Of a stretch of DNA of 64,000 nt, positions 51,721 through 61,618 are shown one piece after another. The notes beneath the pieces were generated by a model. That model made no database searches and was not told the DNA's origin. It was given only the letters and a program-made list of their open reading frames with translations. Origin of the DNA: Planctomycetota bacterium (GTDB taxonomy: Bacteria; Planctomycetota; UBA1135; UBA2386). Position numbers and translations under genes: made by a program. Position 1 is the stretch's first letter. Each line of letters opens with the position of its first letter. The stretch is from contig JACKIB010000021.1 in assembly GCA_020638695.1 (NCBI GenBank), forward strand, positions 27,613 to 91,612. The letters are read 5' to 3'.

Positions 51721-54291
51721 TCAGTGCACGGCGATCGCGACCCTCGTCTCCTTCCCCGGCACCGCTGTCACCCGCGCTCGACCAACCGGCGAGCTCTCCC
51801 ACATCTGCTGCAGTCCCTCTGGCCGCAGCTGCGGCGCGTTGTTGTGGAGACGCAGCAGCAGTGGCGTCGGCGGCAGGTAGAGCTCCACCGCGGACACACC
51901 GGGGGCGATGTGCACGCGCCCGAGCACCCGCTGCTTCGCCCGCTCCGCGCGTTGCCGCTCTTCACCGGAGATCTCCTCGACGATCTCCAGCCCCGAGACC
52001 ACCGCGGGCCTGGTCCGGGCCGCCCCCGTCTCCAGACCCACCCGCACGGCGCCCAGCTCGATCGCGAGCTTGCGCTCCACTCGGCCTCCCGCAGCCATCA
52101 CCACGGCGTCGGCGCGCAGCAAGCGCAACCCGGTCGCCAAGTCGTAGGCGCACACGAAGTAGTTGCCCTTCGGCAGCTGCATCGCGAAGCGACCGTCCGA
52201 CTCGGGCAGACACGTGGCGCAGACCATGAGCGGGAAGATCTGCTCGGGCAGCAGCTCCGGGGGCTGGCTCGGGGCGTGCAACACCGCGACCGCGGGCTCG
52301 GCGCGCAACAGGAGCCGGCCGCGAGGCAGCGCCACACCGCGGAAGACCACGGTTCCGTGAAGCGAGCCGAGCGGGTGCAGCGCTGCGTCGAATTCGCGGG
52401 ACAGATCCTGGTCCGCGACGACGATTCTGCCGAGCAAGTGCTCGTGCCGAGTTCCGGTTCCGTCGCGCCGCGGACGTTCGAGCACCACGGAATAGGCGCC
52501 CCGATGCAACCCGTGGAACGCGAACCCGCCGTCGGCGGCGAGTGGGATCGGGCTGCGCGCGGTTCCACCGTTCGCGCTGTTGTGCCCACTGGCGGTCGCG
52601 CCGCCGAGCGTTCGGATCCGCGGGTTGATGCCCCACGCGAACCCGGGGTCGGCGTCGAGCCGCACCCGGCAACCGCCGAGTCCCTCGCCCTTGACCCTGC
52701 CGCGCAACATCACGCCGCGGGGCATCCGCACCACGATCCCGGCCTTGTGTTCCGCAGTACCGAGTCGAATCGCCACGGGTGCGGCGGGGGGCCGCGCCGG
52801 ATGGGTGATGCTCAGTTCGTATTCGCCTTCGGCCAGCTGCTCGATGCGGAACGCGCCGCGCGCATCGGTGCGGCTGTCGGCGTCTCGTTCGGCCTGAATG
52901 CTCGGGTCGAGATCGCGCTCCCTCTGCCGAAAGCAGCGAATCCGCGCACCGGGCAGCGGCTTGCCGCGCTGGTCGACCACGGTGCCGGCAACCACGCACT
53001 CGCGCTGCAACTCGACCTTCGCGCTGCGCGCATCCGGGCGCTGCGGGTCGAAGTGCACCCCGTGCAACAGCGTGGGCGCGTAGCCGGGCGCTTTCACCAG
53101 CAGCGCGGCGCGCGCCGGTTGTCCGGGCGCGGGACCGGGCAGCACGAGCCGGCCAGGCACCGACACGTCCCGCCCGGCGGTGGGCATCGTTACGTGCACG
53201 CCGAGCGCCGAGCCGTTCACCGTGTTCCAACGCGCAACGCCGTGCGCCCCGGACACCGGGACACCCGTCTTCGCATCGACTACCGCCAGCTCGAATGCGC
53301 GATCGAGGCGGCGGTTTGCGAGTTCGATCGTGATCCCATCCTTCGGTGCCTCGAGCATCGGGCCGAACACCCACCCCTGCAGCGGACGATCCCAGCCCGG
53401 GAAACCCGGGGCCGCGCGGTCGAGCGCCGCCACGCGGTAGCGCCCCGGATGCCGGAGCGCGATTCGAAACGTCCCGTCATTCGCGGTCTGCAGCAGCTCC
53501 ATGCCGGGCCCGCCCCGCTCCGCGCGCACCATCAAGTGCGCGGAGATCGGCACACCTGCAGCATCCACCACCCGTCCGGACACCGTACCTCCGCGCTGCA
53601 ACGCGACCACCAGCGGCTGGTGGGGAGCGACGAAGTCGATCCGCGACTCATGGAACCCCGGCGCGGAAACGACTACCTCGGCGCCGCGCGCGAGCACGCC
53701 GGTCAGTCGGAACGAGCCTTGCTGGTCGGTGGCGGCGAAGTCCACGTATCGGTCGGCGCGCAGCTGCGTGACCCCGAGTGTCCAACGAGTCGCACCGAAG
53801 CGCTCGGTGGCCAGTGGGTCCACTCCCACCACCGTCGCCCCCGCAACCGGTGCGCGGTCCTCGGCGTGCACGAGCCCGGTGATCGTCGCGGCGCGCGGCA
53901 ACACCACGGTCTCGATCCCGTCTTCCGGCGGTGTCCGAACGACAGCGAAGGCGACATGCCCCGGCGTCGATCGTTCCAACAGGTAACTGGCCCGGCCCGG
54001 AGCCGTGACCCACACCAGGATGCGCCGGACCGTCGGGTCATCCCCGTCCAGCGAGCAATCGGCACGACCGTGCGCGTCGGTCCGCGCCGTAGGCTTGGAC
54101 TTCAGGAGTTCGGGGACTTCGGTGGCCCGCACCACCGTGGCGCCCACCACCGGCGCACCGGATTCGTCGAGCACGCGCAGCAGAAGGGACTGTGCCGGAG
54201 CGACTCCGGCGACCGAGGCCCACAGCGGCAGAATCCAGAGTGGCACGAGCCAGAGCGGTCGGAGAGCGAACGTGGAGCGCGGTGGTCGCAT
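51721..54291 (-). CDS. Secreted protein of carboxypeptidase-regulatory-like domains (copy 2)
   Basis: An 856-residue paralogue of copy 1, aligned along its whole length: LLLRVLDESGAPVVGATVVR, DGIETVVLPRAATITGLVHA, GGTVSGRVVDAAGVPISAHL, LELYLPP-like C-terminus LYLPPTPLLLRLHNNAPQL and end VTAVPGKETRVAIAVH. The signal peptide contains LWLVPLWILPLWASVAGVAPAQ. Identity by eye is about half, so the duplication is not recent. The start ATG 54291 gives MRPPRSTFALRP; the open frame upstream is not coding. Confidence 0.75.
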   Translation of the reverse strand: MRPPRSTFALRPLWLVPLWILPLWASVAGVAPAQSLLLRVLDESGAPVVGATVVRATEVPELLKSKPTARTDAHGRADCSLDGDDPTVRRILVWVTAPGRASYLLERSTPGHVAFAVVRTPPEDGIETVVLPRAATITGLVHAEDRAPVAGATVVGVDPLATERFGATRWTLGVTQLRADRYVDFAATDQQGSFRLTGVLARGAEVVVSAPGFHESRIDFVAPHQPLVVALQRGGTVSGRVVDAAGVPISAHLMVRAERGGPGMELLQTANDGTFRIALRHPGRYRVAALDRAAPGFPGWDRPLQGWVFGPMLEAPKDGITIELANRRLDRAFELAVVDAKTGVPVSGAHGVARWNTVNGSALGVHVTMPTAGRDVSVPGRLVLPGPAPGQPARAALLVKAPGYAPTLLHGVHFDPQRPDARSAKVELQRECVVAGTVVDQRGKPLPGARIRCFRQRERDLDPSIQAERDADSRTDARGAFRIEQLAEGEYELSITHPARPPAAPVAIRLGTAEHKAGIVVRMPRGVMLRGRVKGEGLGGCRVRLDADPGFAWGINPRIRTLGGATASGHNSANGGTARSPIPLAADGGFAFHGLHRGAYSVVLERPRRDGTGTRHEHLLGRIVVADQDLSREFDAALHPLGSLHGTVVFRGVALPRGRLLLRAEPAVAVLHAPSQPPELLPEQIFPLMVCATCLPESDGRFAMQLPKGNYFVCAYDLATGLRLLRADAVVMAAGGRVERKLAIELGAVRVGLETGAARTRPAVVSGLEIVEEISGEERQRAERAKQRVLGRVHIAPGVSAVELYLPPTPLLLRLHNNAPQLRPEGLQQMWESSPVGRARVTAVPGKETRVAIAVH

Positions 54292-54521
54292 TCGGCGTGC
54301 TGGTGCCAAACCCGGCGGGAAGCGGTCGACTGCCGTCTCGGATCCGAGACCTGATTCACCGGTGCGGCAGAAATCCCGGTGCAGGCCCACGGACTCCGGA
54401 GCGGGATCCGCGCGGTGTGGGCGAGTAGCCCGCTCGTGCGGTGGCGTCACCGGGGGATCGACCCAGGATGGCCGAGCCTGTTCCCATCGGTTCGCGGACT
54501 GTCGCCGAATCCGACCCGCGG

Positions 54522-55688
54522 TCAATCCTGGTTGCCCCGCCGGATCGCGCCCTCGCCGAACCGATCGCGGATCCGATCCAACGCGTCGAGCAGCCCGGCG
54601 CTGCGCGTCCGCTCGCCTCCGTCGAACAACCCGCGCTGGGTTCGCGCGCCGGCCGGCCGCAACTCGGCGACGCCGACGCCGAGCAGCCGCACCGGACGCA
54701 TGTTCGCGCGCAGGGCATCGAACAGCGCAACCGCGGTGCGGTAGATCTGCAGGTCGTCGCAGGTCGGCTCCGGCAGTTTCTGCTGCCGTGTCCGCGTGGT
54801 GAAGTCGGGATCGCGCACCTTCACCCGCACCAGCGCGCCGCACAACGCGGCCTTGCGCAGGCGGCGGCCGACCTGAGTGCTCTGCTCCAACAACACGCGG
54901 TGGCAGGCGGCGCGATCGCCCAAGTCGAACTCGAAGGTGGTCTCCTGGCTGATCGACTTGGCCTCGCGCTCGGGCTCGACCGGACGGTCGTCGATCCCGC
55001 GGCACAGGTTGGCGTAGTGCGCGCCGTGGCCTTCGCCGAACAGCGCATCGAGCTCCGCGGCACTGCGCCGCTGCAGGTCGCCGATCCGGTGCACGGCGAG
55101 CTGCCGCAGCTTCTCCTGCAGCCGCGGCCCGACCCCCCACAGTCGCGCGATCGGCAGCGGGGCCAGGAAGGCGATCTCGTCGCCGTCCGGCACCACGGTC
55201 AGGCCGTCCGGCTTGTGCAGATCGGAGGCGATCTTGGCGACCAACTTGCTGCTCGCGACGCCCACCGAGATCGTCAAGTCGGTTCGCGCACGCACCTCGG
55301 CGCGGACCCGCTCGGCGATCGCACGACCGTCGCCGAACAGCGCCTGACTGCCGGTGACGTCGAGGAACGCCTCGTCGAGCGACAGCGGTTCTACCAGCGG
55401 CGTGAGCTCGGCGAACACCTCGCGCACCTGCGCGGACACCTCGGCGTACACCCGCATTCGGCCGCGCACGAACACGCCGTGCGGGCACAGCTGCTTGGCG
55501 CGCGCCGTCGGCATCGCCGAGCGCACACCGAACTCCCGCGCTTCGTACGATGCGGTCGAGACCACACCGCGACGCCCGACGCCACCGACGATCACCGGCT
55601 TGCCGCGCAAACTCGGGTCGTCGCGCTGCTCGACCGCGGCGTAGAACGCGTCCATGTCGGCGTGCAGGATCGTGCGGGCGCCGCTCAC
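54522..55688 (-). CDS. dinB: DNA polymerase IV (Y family)
   Basis: A 388-residue translesion polymerase. Catalytic motifs are HADMDAFYAAVEQ at residues 9-21 (Asp11) and LSLDEAFLDVTG near residue 107 (SLDE). The fingers/palm YEAREFGVRSAMPTARAKQL and the thumb LWGVGPRLQEKLRQLAV follow, then a little-finger domain with SISQETTFEFDL. No beta-clamp QLxLF is obvious; the C-terminus has RGLFDGGERT. The start is a GTG at 55688 whose GTGA overlaps the stop of the preceding TMTC-like gene, so translation is coupled. The link of a repair polymerase with membrane glycosylation-like genes is unexplained. Confidence 0.95.
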   Translation of the reverse strand: MSGARTILHADMDAFYAAVEQRDDPSLRGKPVIVGGVGRRGVVSTASYEAREFGVRSAMPTARAKQLCPHGVFVRGRMRVYAEVSAQVREVFAELTPLVEPLSLDEAFLDVTGSQALFGDGRAIAERVRAEVRARTDLTISVGVASSKLVAKIASDLHKPDGLTVVPDGDEIAFLAPLPIARLWGVGPRLQEKLRQLAVHRIGDLQRRSAAELDALFGEGHGAHYANLCRGIDDRPVEPEREAKSISQETTFEFDLGDRAACHRVLLEQSTQVGRRLRKAALCGALVRVKVRDPDFTTRTRQQKLPEPTCDDLQIYRTAVALFDALRANMRPVRLLGVGVAELRPAGARTQRGLFDGGERTRSAGLLDALDRIRDRFGEGAIRRGNQD

Positions 55689-57778
55689 TTGTCGAGCTCC
55701 GCGAGCGCGGTGTTCGCCTCCTGCCGTTGGCGCGCCGTTGCGCGTGGTTGCGCCAACAGTGCTTGGTACGACGCGCGCGCCTCGGCCTTGCGACCGAGCG
55801 CCTTCAGGCAGTGCGCCAGCTCGAGCCGCGCGCGAACGAACGTGGGATCGCCCGCCCGCGCAGCGGGAACGGCGGCGAACACCTGCTCGAGACGCCGGAC
55901 GACTTCCTGGGCGTTGGCACGGCTGACCTCGGCGTACTGGAACAAGAACGACGCCTGGAGCGCGGCCACCGTCAAGTCGCGCGGGTAGCGCTCCGCGGCG
56001 GCGATCATCTCGGCGCGCGCGTCCTGCGGCGCCAGCACCCCGAGGCCGTGATCGAGCAGCGCCAGGCGCATCGCCCGCGACTCGGGCTGTAGCCGAACCG
56101 CCGCGCGCAGCTCGGCGACCCCGCCGCGCCGATCGCCACCGTGCTCGATCAGCAACATCCCGAGCTCGCCGCGCAGCGACGCCTCCAAGTTGGAGATCGG
56201 CAGCCGGCGGGCCGCGAGTGCCCGGCGCAGCGTCGCAATCGCTTGTGGGAACTTCTTCTCCTCGGCCAAGAACGTCGCTTCGGTGGCGATCGCACTGACG
56301 TACTCCGGATCGATCTGCTGCGCACGGCGCAGGAACTCCCAGCTGCGCGCCGAGTGACTGTCCCGGTGCTCGGGTTCGACCTTCGCCAGCCAGCGGTACA
56401 TGGTCGCCGCCTTCACCTGCAACGAGGCACACCGCGGCTGCACTTCGGCGTCGTGGATCATCAGGCTGACGTTGTCGCACCACACGCCGGATCGCTGCCA
56501 ATCGACCCATGCGTTCCACGCCACCCACCCGCCACACACTACCAGCAGCGCCACGCGTGCCACGCCGCGACACCGCGGCAGAAGCAGGCCCGGCAGCATG
56601 CACAGCCCGAGGCTCGGCATGTAGAACAACCGCTCGCCGAACACCGTGCCGATCGCGAACAGCAGGTTGGCGGTGAGCAACGAGCAGCCGAAGAACACCG
56701 CGGCACCGAACGCCAGCAGTGGCCGCTCGCGCGGCCGCCACCAGGACAGCACCGCGTAGCCGAGCAGCGCAGCTCCCGCGGCGAGAAAGCCCGGGTCCAC
56801 CGGCGAGTCGACCAGCGGAATCGCCCAGGGGCCGTACAGGCAAGCCAGCTGCACGGGCAGCGCACACTTGCCCAGCGCGATGCCGAGCACCTCGACGGCG
56901 GTCAGGACGCGCACCGGCGCGGGCTCGTGGTACAGCGGGTTCGCCGCGTAGAACACTGCATCGTCGTGGCCGGCGACCGCGAACGCCCGCAGCAGCAGGA
57001 AGATCGCGAACGGCACGCCGAGGCTCAGCACGAGCGGGATTGCCTGGCCGCGCAGCAGCGCCGTGGCCCGCGCCTTCGGATCCGCACGAAACGTGCGCGC
57101 CAGCAGATAGCACGGCACCACCCCGACCCACGCCGCAGCGCTCTCCTTGCTGCAGAACGCCGCGAAGAACAGCGCCGCGGCGAGCACCAGGTGTCTGTGC
57201 CTGCGGCCCACTTGGTGGCGGCGGAATGCCCACAGCCCCGCGGCACCGCAGCCGAACGCCAGCAGCTCGGCCCGCCCGACGATCCCCGCCACCACCTCGC
57301 TGTGCAGCGCGTGCACCGCGAACAGCGCGGCGGTGCATACCGCCCCGCCGAACCCCATCCCGAGGTCCCGCATCATCCACAGAACCGACAGCACCACCGC
57401 GGCGTGCAGCAGCAGGTTGATCAGGTGGTGCGGCAACGCCTCGCGGTGGAATACCGCCTCGGTGCCGGCGCGGTCGAGCGTGCCGGTGCGCTGCGGCCAG
57501 CCTTCCGGCAGGAAGGGCCGGCACAGCAGGTGGTAGGTCCAGGCGTAGCCGAGGATGGTAACCGGCCGGTAGAGCCTCGAGTCGCGTTCCTCGCCGGCCC
57601 AATAGTGCTGGCCGAAGTACCACCACGGTGCGTGCAGGGTGGCGATCGCGTCGTTGGGCACCTGCTTGCTGGTCAGCGACTGCGCCAGGGTGTCGTCGAA
57701 CGCGAACCGATTGCCGAGCGCCGGCGCGAACGGCACGGTGGCGAGCACCACCAACAACAGCACCGCGAGACCCTTCAC
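55685..57778 (-). CDS. TMTC-like membrane protein with TPRs (copy 2)
   Basis: A 697-residue protein with about ten transmembrane segments up to residue 430, then TPR-like helices. Signature parts are FVFDD-type RFAFDDTLAQSLTS, YRPVTILGYAWTYHL, HLINLLLHAAVVLSV, ALFAVHALHSEVVAGIVGRAE and FGERLFYMPSLGLCMLPGLL, all typical of DUF1736/TMTC proteins, which act as O-mannosyltransferases in animals. The HSEVVxxxxxRAE region near the first loop is the likely catalytic part. The GTG start overlaps the stop of copy 1 (GTGA) and the gene overlaps dinB the same way. Confidence 0.85.
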   Translation of the reverse strand: MKGLAVLLLVVLATVPFAPALGNRFAFDDTLAQSLTSKQVPNDAIATLHAPWWYFGQHYWAGEERDSRLYRPVTILGYAWTYHLLCRPFLPEGWPQRTGTLDRAGTEAVFHREALPHHLINLLLHAAVVLSVLWMMRDLGMGFGGAVCTAALFAVHALHSEVVAGIVGRAELLAFGCGAAGLWAFRRHQVGRRHRHLVLAAALFFAAFCSKESAAAWVGVVPCYLLARTFRADPKARATALLRGQAIPLVLSLGVPFAIFLLLRAFAVAGHDDAVFYAANPLYHEPAPVRVLTAVEVLGIALGKCALPVQLACLYGPWAIPLVDSPVDPGFLAAGAALLGYAVLSWWRPRERPLLAFGAAVFFGCSLLTANLLFAIGTVFGERLFYMPSLGLCMLPGLLLPRCRGVARVALLVVCGGWVAWNAWVDWQRSGVWCDNVSLMIHDAEVQPRCASLQVKAATMYRWLAKVEPEHRDSHSARSWEFLRRAQQIDPEYVSAIATEATFLAEEKKFPQAIATLRRALAARRLPISNLEASLRGELGMLLIEHGGDRRGGVAELRAAVRLQPESRAMRLALLDHGLGVLAPQDARAEMIAAAERYPRDLTVAALQASFLFQYAEVSRANAQEVVRRLEQVFAAVPAARAGDPTFVRARLELAHCLKALGRKAEARASYQALLAQPRATARQRQEANTALAELDK

Positions 57779-59757
57779 TTGGCGAGCTTCCGCATCTGCG
57801 CCTCGATCTGGGTGCGGACCTCGGGGGACAGTCCCTCGACCTGCAGCACGCCGCGGAACATCTCCAGCGCGTGTGCCGAGTCGCCGGCGCGGGCCAGCAG
57901 GTCACCGAGGTACAGCCGCGCGCGCACGCCTTGGGAATCGTCGCGTTGACGAGGTGTCAGGTTCTGCAGGGCGAACCGCAACCGCGCGGCGATGTCGCGG
58001 TTCTCTTCCGCCGAGTCCGGGTGGTGGTCGTAGCGGTGCATCGCCTCGCGCAACAGCAACTCGACGCTGCGCGGGTGATGCCGCAGGCCCTCGGTGATCG
58101 CGGCGTAGTGCTGCTCCGGGGTCTCCTTCCCGGCGCCGAAGTCGATCCGCACCAGGCGGGCGCCGAAGTGCTCAGGGCTGCGCCGCAGCACCTCCTGGGC
58201 GAGCGCGTACATCGCCGCGGCCTTGTTCTGGCGCCGCAACACCCCCAACAAGTCGTCCACGGTGCGCGCCTCCGCTCCCGACGCGGCGACGTAGCGCGAC
58301 GCGAGCGCCCGGCGGTAGAACTTCTCGGCCTCGGCCAACTCGCCGCGCTGCTCGTGGATGCGAGCAATCGAAGCCCACGACGCCGCGAGCTCCGGGTCGC
58401 GTGAAACCGAGCGATGGAAGTAGCGCAGCGCCCGTTCGGGCTCGCGCGCCATCCACACGTAGCCGGCCTTGGCCTGCAATTCCGCGCTCTCCGGCAGGCG
58501 GTCGGCGTCGCCGAGGAACAGCGACGTGTTGTCGCGCCACGCCGGGTTGCGCTGCAGGATGACCACCGCGCAGGCGGCGCACCACAGCGAGAGTGCAAGC
58601 AGCACCGCGACGCGGAGCCGGCCGGCGACGCGTTCCACCAGCGACAGCACCAGCAGACTTACGGCGAGGCTCGGCATGTACAACAGCCGTTCGCCGAACA
58701 CCGTGCCGATGGCGAACGGGATGTTCGAGGTGATGAAGGAGAACCCCAGGAACGTGGCGGCCGCGAGGAACAGCAGCGGGGTGCGCCGCAGCGTCGCGAG
58801 CCCGACCGCGAGCACCGCGCCGAGCACCGACGCCGCGGCGAGGAAACCCGGGTCGCTGGCGTGCTCGACCCTGGGGAACACCCCCGGCCCGTAGATGCCG
58901 TAGAGTTCGAACGGCGCGGCGCACAACCACAGCCCGTAGCCGAGGATCCGCACCGCGCTGAGGATTCGCACGCCGGCGGACACATGAGCCAACGGGTTTT
59001 GTTCGTACGCCGGCAGCGCGCCGATCAACCCATCGACCGCGACCTGCCGCAGCACGAAGAACCCCAGCAGCCCGCTGCCGAGCACCCAGAGCAGCGCACG
59101 ACCGCGGGCCGACCAGGGTTCGCCCGGGCCCGAGCGCAAATCGCGCACGAGCAGGTAGCAGGGCAGGAACCCGACCCAAGCCAGTGCACTTTCCTTGCTG
59201 CAGAACGCCAACCAGAACAACACCGCGGCCGACACCCGGCGGCGCGCGACGAAGCTCAGGGTGGCGGCCAGGCCGAAGCCGAACGCGAACAGCTCGGCCC
59301 GCCCGACGATCCCGGCGACCACCTCGCTGTGCACCGCGTGGCAGGCGAACACGGCCGCCGCCGCGAGCGCGCCAGCCGGCGCCCCGCCGAGGTCCCGCAC
59401 CATGCGGAACACCAGCCAGACGCACGCGGCGTGCAGGAGGATGTTGATCAGGTGGTGCGGCAACGCCTCCCAGGACGCGGGCAGCCAGCGGCATACCGCA
59501 TGGTAGGTCAGTGCGTAGCTGGCGACCGTCACCGGGCGGTACAGCGTCGAGTTGTTGTCGACGCTCGCCCAGTAGCGCTGGCCGAAGAACCACCACGGCG
59601 GGTGCAACTCGGCGATCACCGGGTCGGGGCCACCACCGACGTCCACGGACTGCGCCAGCGGCACGTCGTCCATCGCGAAACCGTTGGCCAGCGACGGGAC
59701 GAACAGCGCGCAGGTGAGCAAGAGCAGGATCAGGAGTGCTCGGTGCTGCCCACGCAT
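57775..59757 (-). CDS. TMTC-like membrane protein with TPRs (copy 1)
   Basis: A 660-residue paralogue of the following gene. It has MDDVPLAQSV, YRPVTVASYALTYHAV, HLINILLHAACVWLVF, FACHAVHSEVVAGIVGRAEL and FGERLLYMPSLAVSLLVL. Ten or so transmembrane helices are followed by TPRs (for example AASWASIARIHEQRGELAEA, YLGDLLARAGDSAHALEMFR). The conserved HSEVVAGIVGRAE segment suggests both copies keep activity. It is the first gene of the unit; its ATG 59757 precedes a hydrophobic segment LLILLLLTCALFVPSL. Confidence 0.85.
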   Translation of the reverse strand: MRGQHRALLILLLLTCALFVPSLANGFAMDDVPLAQSVDVGGGPDPVIAELHPPWWFFGQRYWASVDNNSTLYRPVTVASYALTYHAVCRWLPASWEALPHHLINILLHAACVWLVFRMVRDLGGAPAGALAAAAVFACHAVHSEVVAGIVGRAELFAFGFGLAATLSFVARRRVSAAVLFWLAFCSKESALAWVGFLPCYLLVRDLRSGPGEPWSARGRALLWVLGSGLLGFFVLRQVAVDGLIGALPAYEQNPLAHVSAGVRILSAVRILGYGLWLCAAPFELYGIYGPGVFPRVEHASDPGFLAAASVLGAVLAVGLATLRRTPLLFLAAATFLGFSFITSNIPFAIGTVFGERLLYMPSLAVSLLVLSLVERVAGRLRVAVLLALSLWCAACAVVILQRNPAWRDNTSLFLGDADRLPESAELQAKAGYVWMAREPERALRYFHRSVSRDPELAASWASIARIHEQRGELAEAEKFYRRALASRYVAASGAEARTVDDLLGVLRRQNKAAAMYALAQEVLRRSPEHFGARLVRIDFGAGKETPEQHYAAITEGLRHHPRSVELLLREAMHRYDHHPDSAEENRDIAARLRFALQNLTPRQRDDSQGVRARLYLGDLLARAGDSAHALEMFRGVLQVEGLSPEVRTQIEAQMRKLAK

Positions 59758-60196
59758 GGTCGGCGCCAGCTTAGCCGGGACCACTCCCGAGCCGCACCGC
59801 GAGATCGTGCCGGCACGTCTCGCGGGGGTGTGTGGTCCGGTGGAGGCACCCGGGGCGAGCTCGCACAGCCGCCACGGATCGGCCGCGAGTGGTGCGGGTG
59901 GCGGAATCGAGTCCGCGGGCAGCGCTGGGCTGCGGATCGCCGACCTGGATTTCGACGGTGCTCGAGCACTCCGAGCCACGGGGGGCAGGAAGGCCGGGGC
60001 CGACGACACGCGGTGGCGCGCGGCGGACTCGCGGCGCCCCATGGGCTATCGCGGCCAAGGCCGCACCCGAGGCCTTGGGCCAATCTCTGGGGGTGCGCGC
60101 GGCGCCGCGCGCCGCCATGCGGCCTCGACCGCTTGGTCGGCGTTCAAGCGGATCTCGTCCGCTGGCCGATGAAGCCGTGTCCGCAGATCGACCACC
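59758..60196. other. Divergent intergenic region
   Basis: These 439 bp separate the TMTC-like operon (minus) from the DUF4388 gene (plus). It should contain both promoters, but none was confidently identified, and no further gene is evident. Confidence 0.45.
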
Positions 60197-61048
60197 TTGA
60201 TCGCGAATCTCGAGAACGACCGTCTGCTGCTCGCGCAGTCCTGCTACGTGCTGCTGAAGTGCGTGGAATCCCTGGAGGACCGCCTGCGCGCCCCGAGTTC
60301 GGCGGAGCTGCGCTTGGCGACCCGCTACGTGAGCCTGGCGATCGGTTGCCTGCGACCGGACGCCAGTGGCACCGAGGCGTGGGTGAAGGAGGCCTGCAAT
60401 CTGGTCGCCAAGACCCAGGCTCGGGCCATGCTGCGTTCCGGACCCGCGGCCGCACCCGCCCAACCGGCGACTCCGGCCCAACCCTCGGCCGCCGCTGCGG
60501 CCAAACGCGCCGTCGCTGCCGGCAAGGCGCGCGGGCTGCACGGCGACACCAGCACCGTGGCGATCCCCGACCTCCTGTCGTGGCTGGGCATGCAGGAGCG
60601 GGATGGCGTCCTGTACGTGAACATCCCCGGGGAAGAAATCGTCGTGTATCTGGACGGTGGCAACGTGGTCCACGCGGTCAGCGACCACACGCCGGATGAC
60701 AGCCGCCTCGGGGAAATCCTGGTCAGCCAGGGCACCCTCACCAGCGAACAACTGCAGGAGGTGATCGCCGGCCTGCAGGCCGGCGGCGGATGCCTTGGTG
60801 CGCTGCTGAAGGAACAGGGCCTGGTGACCGAGGAGGCGCTGCACTCCGCCCTGCAGTTGCAGATCGGACGCTTGTTCAACCGGATGTTCGGGGCCGACTT
60901 GGCCGAGTTCACCCTGGTCGAGGGCCTGCCGCGCACCGCGGACGGGCAACTCAACTTGAACCTGATGGGTTTGCTGCTCGACGCCGCGCGCTCCACCGAC
61001 GAGGCGCGCCACGGCGGCGACGAAGTTCCGGCCGGCAAAACACCCTGA
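60197..61048 (+). CDS. DUF4388/PATAN-type protein
   Basis: A 283-residue soluble protein. Residues 1-75 form a helical domain (ENDRLLLAQSCYVLLKCVES). An Ala/Pro-rich linker leads to a DUF4388 domain starting DTSTVAIPDLLSWLGMQERD, continuing GVLYVNIPGEEIVVYLDGG and LGEILVSQGTLTSEQLQEVI. DUF4388 proteins occur with signalling or gliding systems; the domain is thought to mediate interactions. Start is a TTG at 60197, the first start codon in frame. It is followed by the Rieske gene after 34 nt and may be cotranscribed. Confidence 0.75.
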   Translation: MIANLENDRLLLAQSCYVLLKCVESLEDRLRAPSSAELRLATRYVSLAIGCLRPDASGTEAWVKEACNLVAKTQARAMLRSGPAAAPAQPATPAQPSAAAAAKRAVAAGKARGLHGDTSTVAIPDLLSWLGMQERDGVLYVNIPGEEIVVYLDGGNVVHAVSDHTPDDSRLGEILVSQGTLTSEQLQEVIAGLQAGGGCLGALLKEQGLVTEEALHSALQLQIGRLFNRMFGADLAEFTLVEGLPRTADGQLNLNLMGLLLDAARSTDEARHGGDEVPAGKTP

Positions 61049-61082
61049 CCCGCCGGCCCACTGCTTGCTATGGTCAGCGACC

Positions 61083-61616
61083 ATGGCAGTGGCTCCCTCG
61101 TCTCCTCCCGAAGGCGGCACCGACCGCCGCGGTTTCCTCGGCTTCCTGACCGTCGTGCTCGGCGCGGTTCCGGTACTCGGTGGCCTGATCGGCACGATGC
61201 GCGCAGGTCTGGCGCCGGCGCACAGCAACCGACCCAGCAAGATCCCCCTGTGCAGGAAGCGCGACCTTCCCAAGCCCGGCTCCACCGAGGTCAAGGAATT
61301 CGTCGCCAGCTTCGAGATGCGCAGCGGGGCGAAGGTGGAGAGCGTTTCCAAGGTCGTGTTCGTCACCCGTGACCCGAAGTCGGACGCACTGATCGCGCTC
61401 GACGGCGAGTGCACCCACCTGTCCTGCCCGGTGCAGCGACGCGAGTTGAAGCTCGACGACGGCACGCCCGCGCCACTCACGTGCCCGTGCCACAACGGCA
61501 AGTTCTCGCGCACCGGCGCGCGGCTCGCCGGGCCGCCGCAGCGCGATCTACGACGACTCGACATCGACGCGCTGCCGGCCGGCGACGGCGACACGGTGCA
61601 CCTGCTGGGAGTCTGA
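61083..61616 (+). CDS. Rieske iron-sulfur protein of a quinol oxidase complex
   Basis: A 177-residue Rieske subunit. Residues 18-45 have a Tat-like RR (TDRRGFLGFLTVVLGA) that doubles as membrane anchor. The 2Fe-2S ligands are in CTHLSC (about residues 109-114) and CPCHNG (about 133-138). It passes electrons from quinol at the cytochrome b Qo site to cytochrome c. The ATG at 61083 was chosen over a TTG at 61065. The stop overlaps nothing and the cytochrome b gene starts 2 nt later. Confidence 0.95.
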   Translation: MAVAPSSPPEGGTDRRGFLGFLTVVLGAVPVLGGLIGTMRAGLAPAHSNRPSKIPLCRKRDLPKPGSTEVKEFVASFEMRSGAKVESVSKVVFVTRDPKSDALIALDGECTHLSCPVQRRELKLDDGTPAPLTCPCHNGKFSRTGARLAGPPQRDLRRLDIDALPAGDGDTVHLLGV

Positions 61617-61618
61617 GC

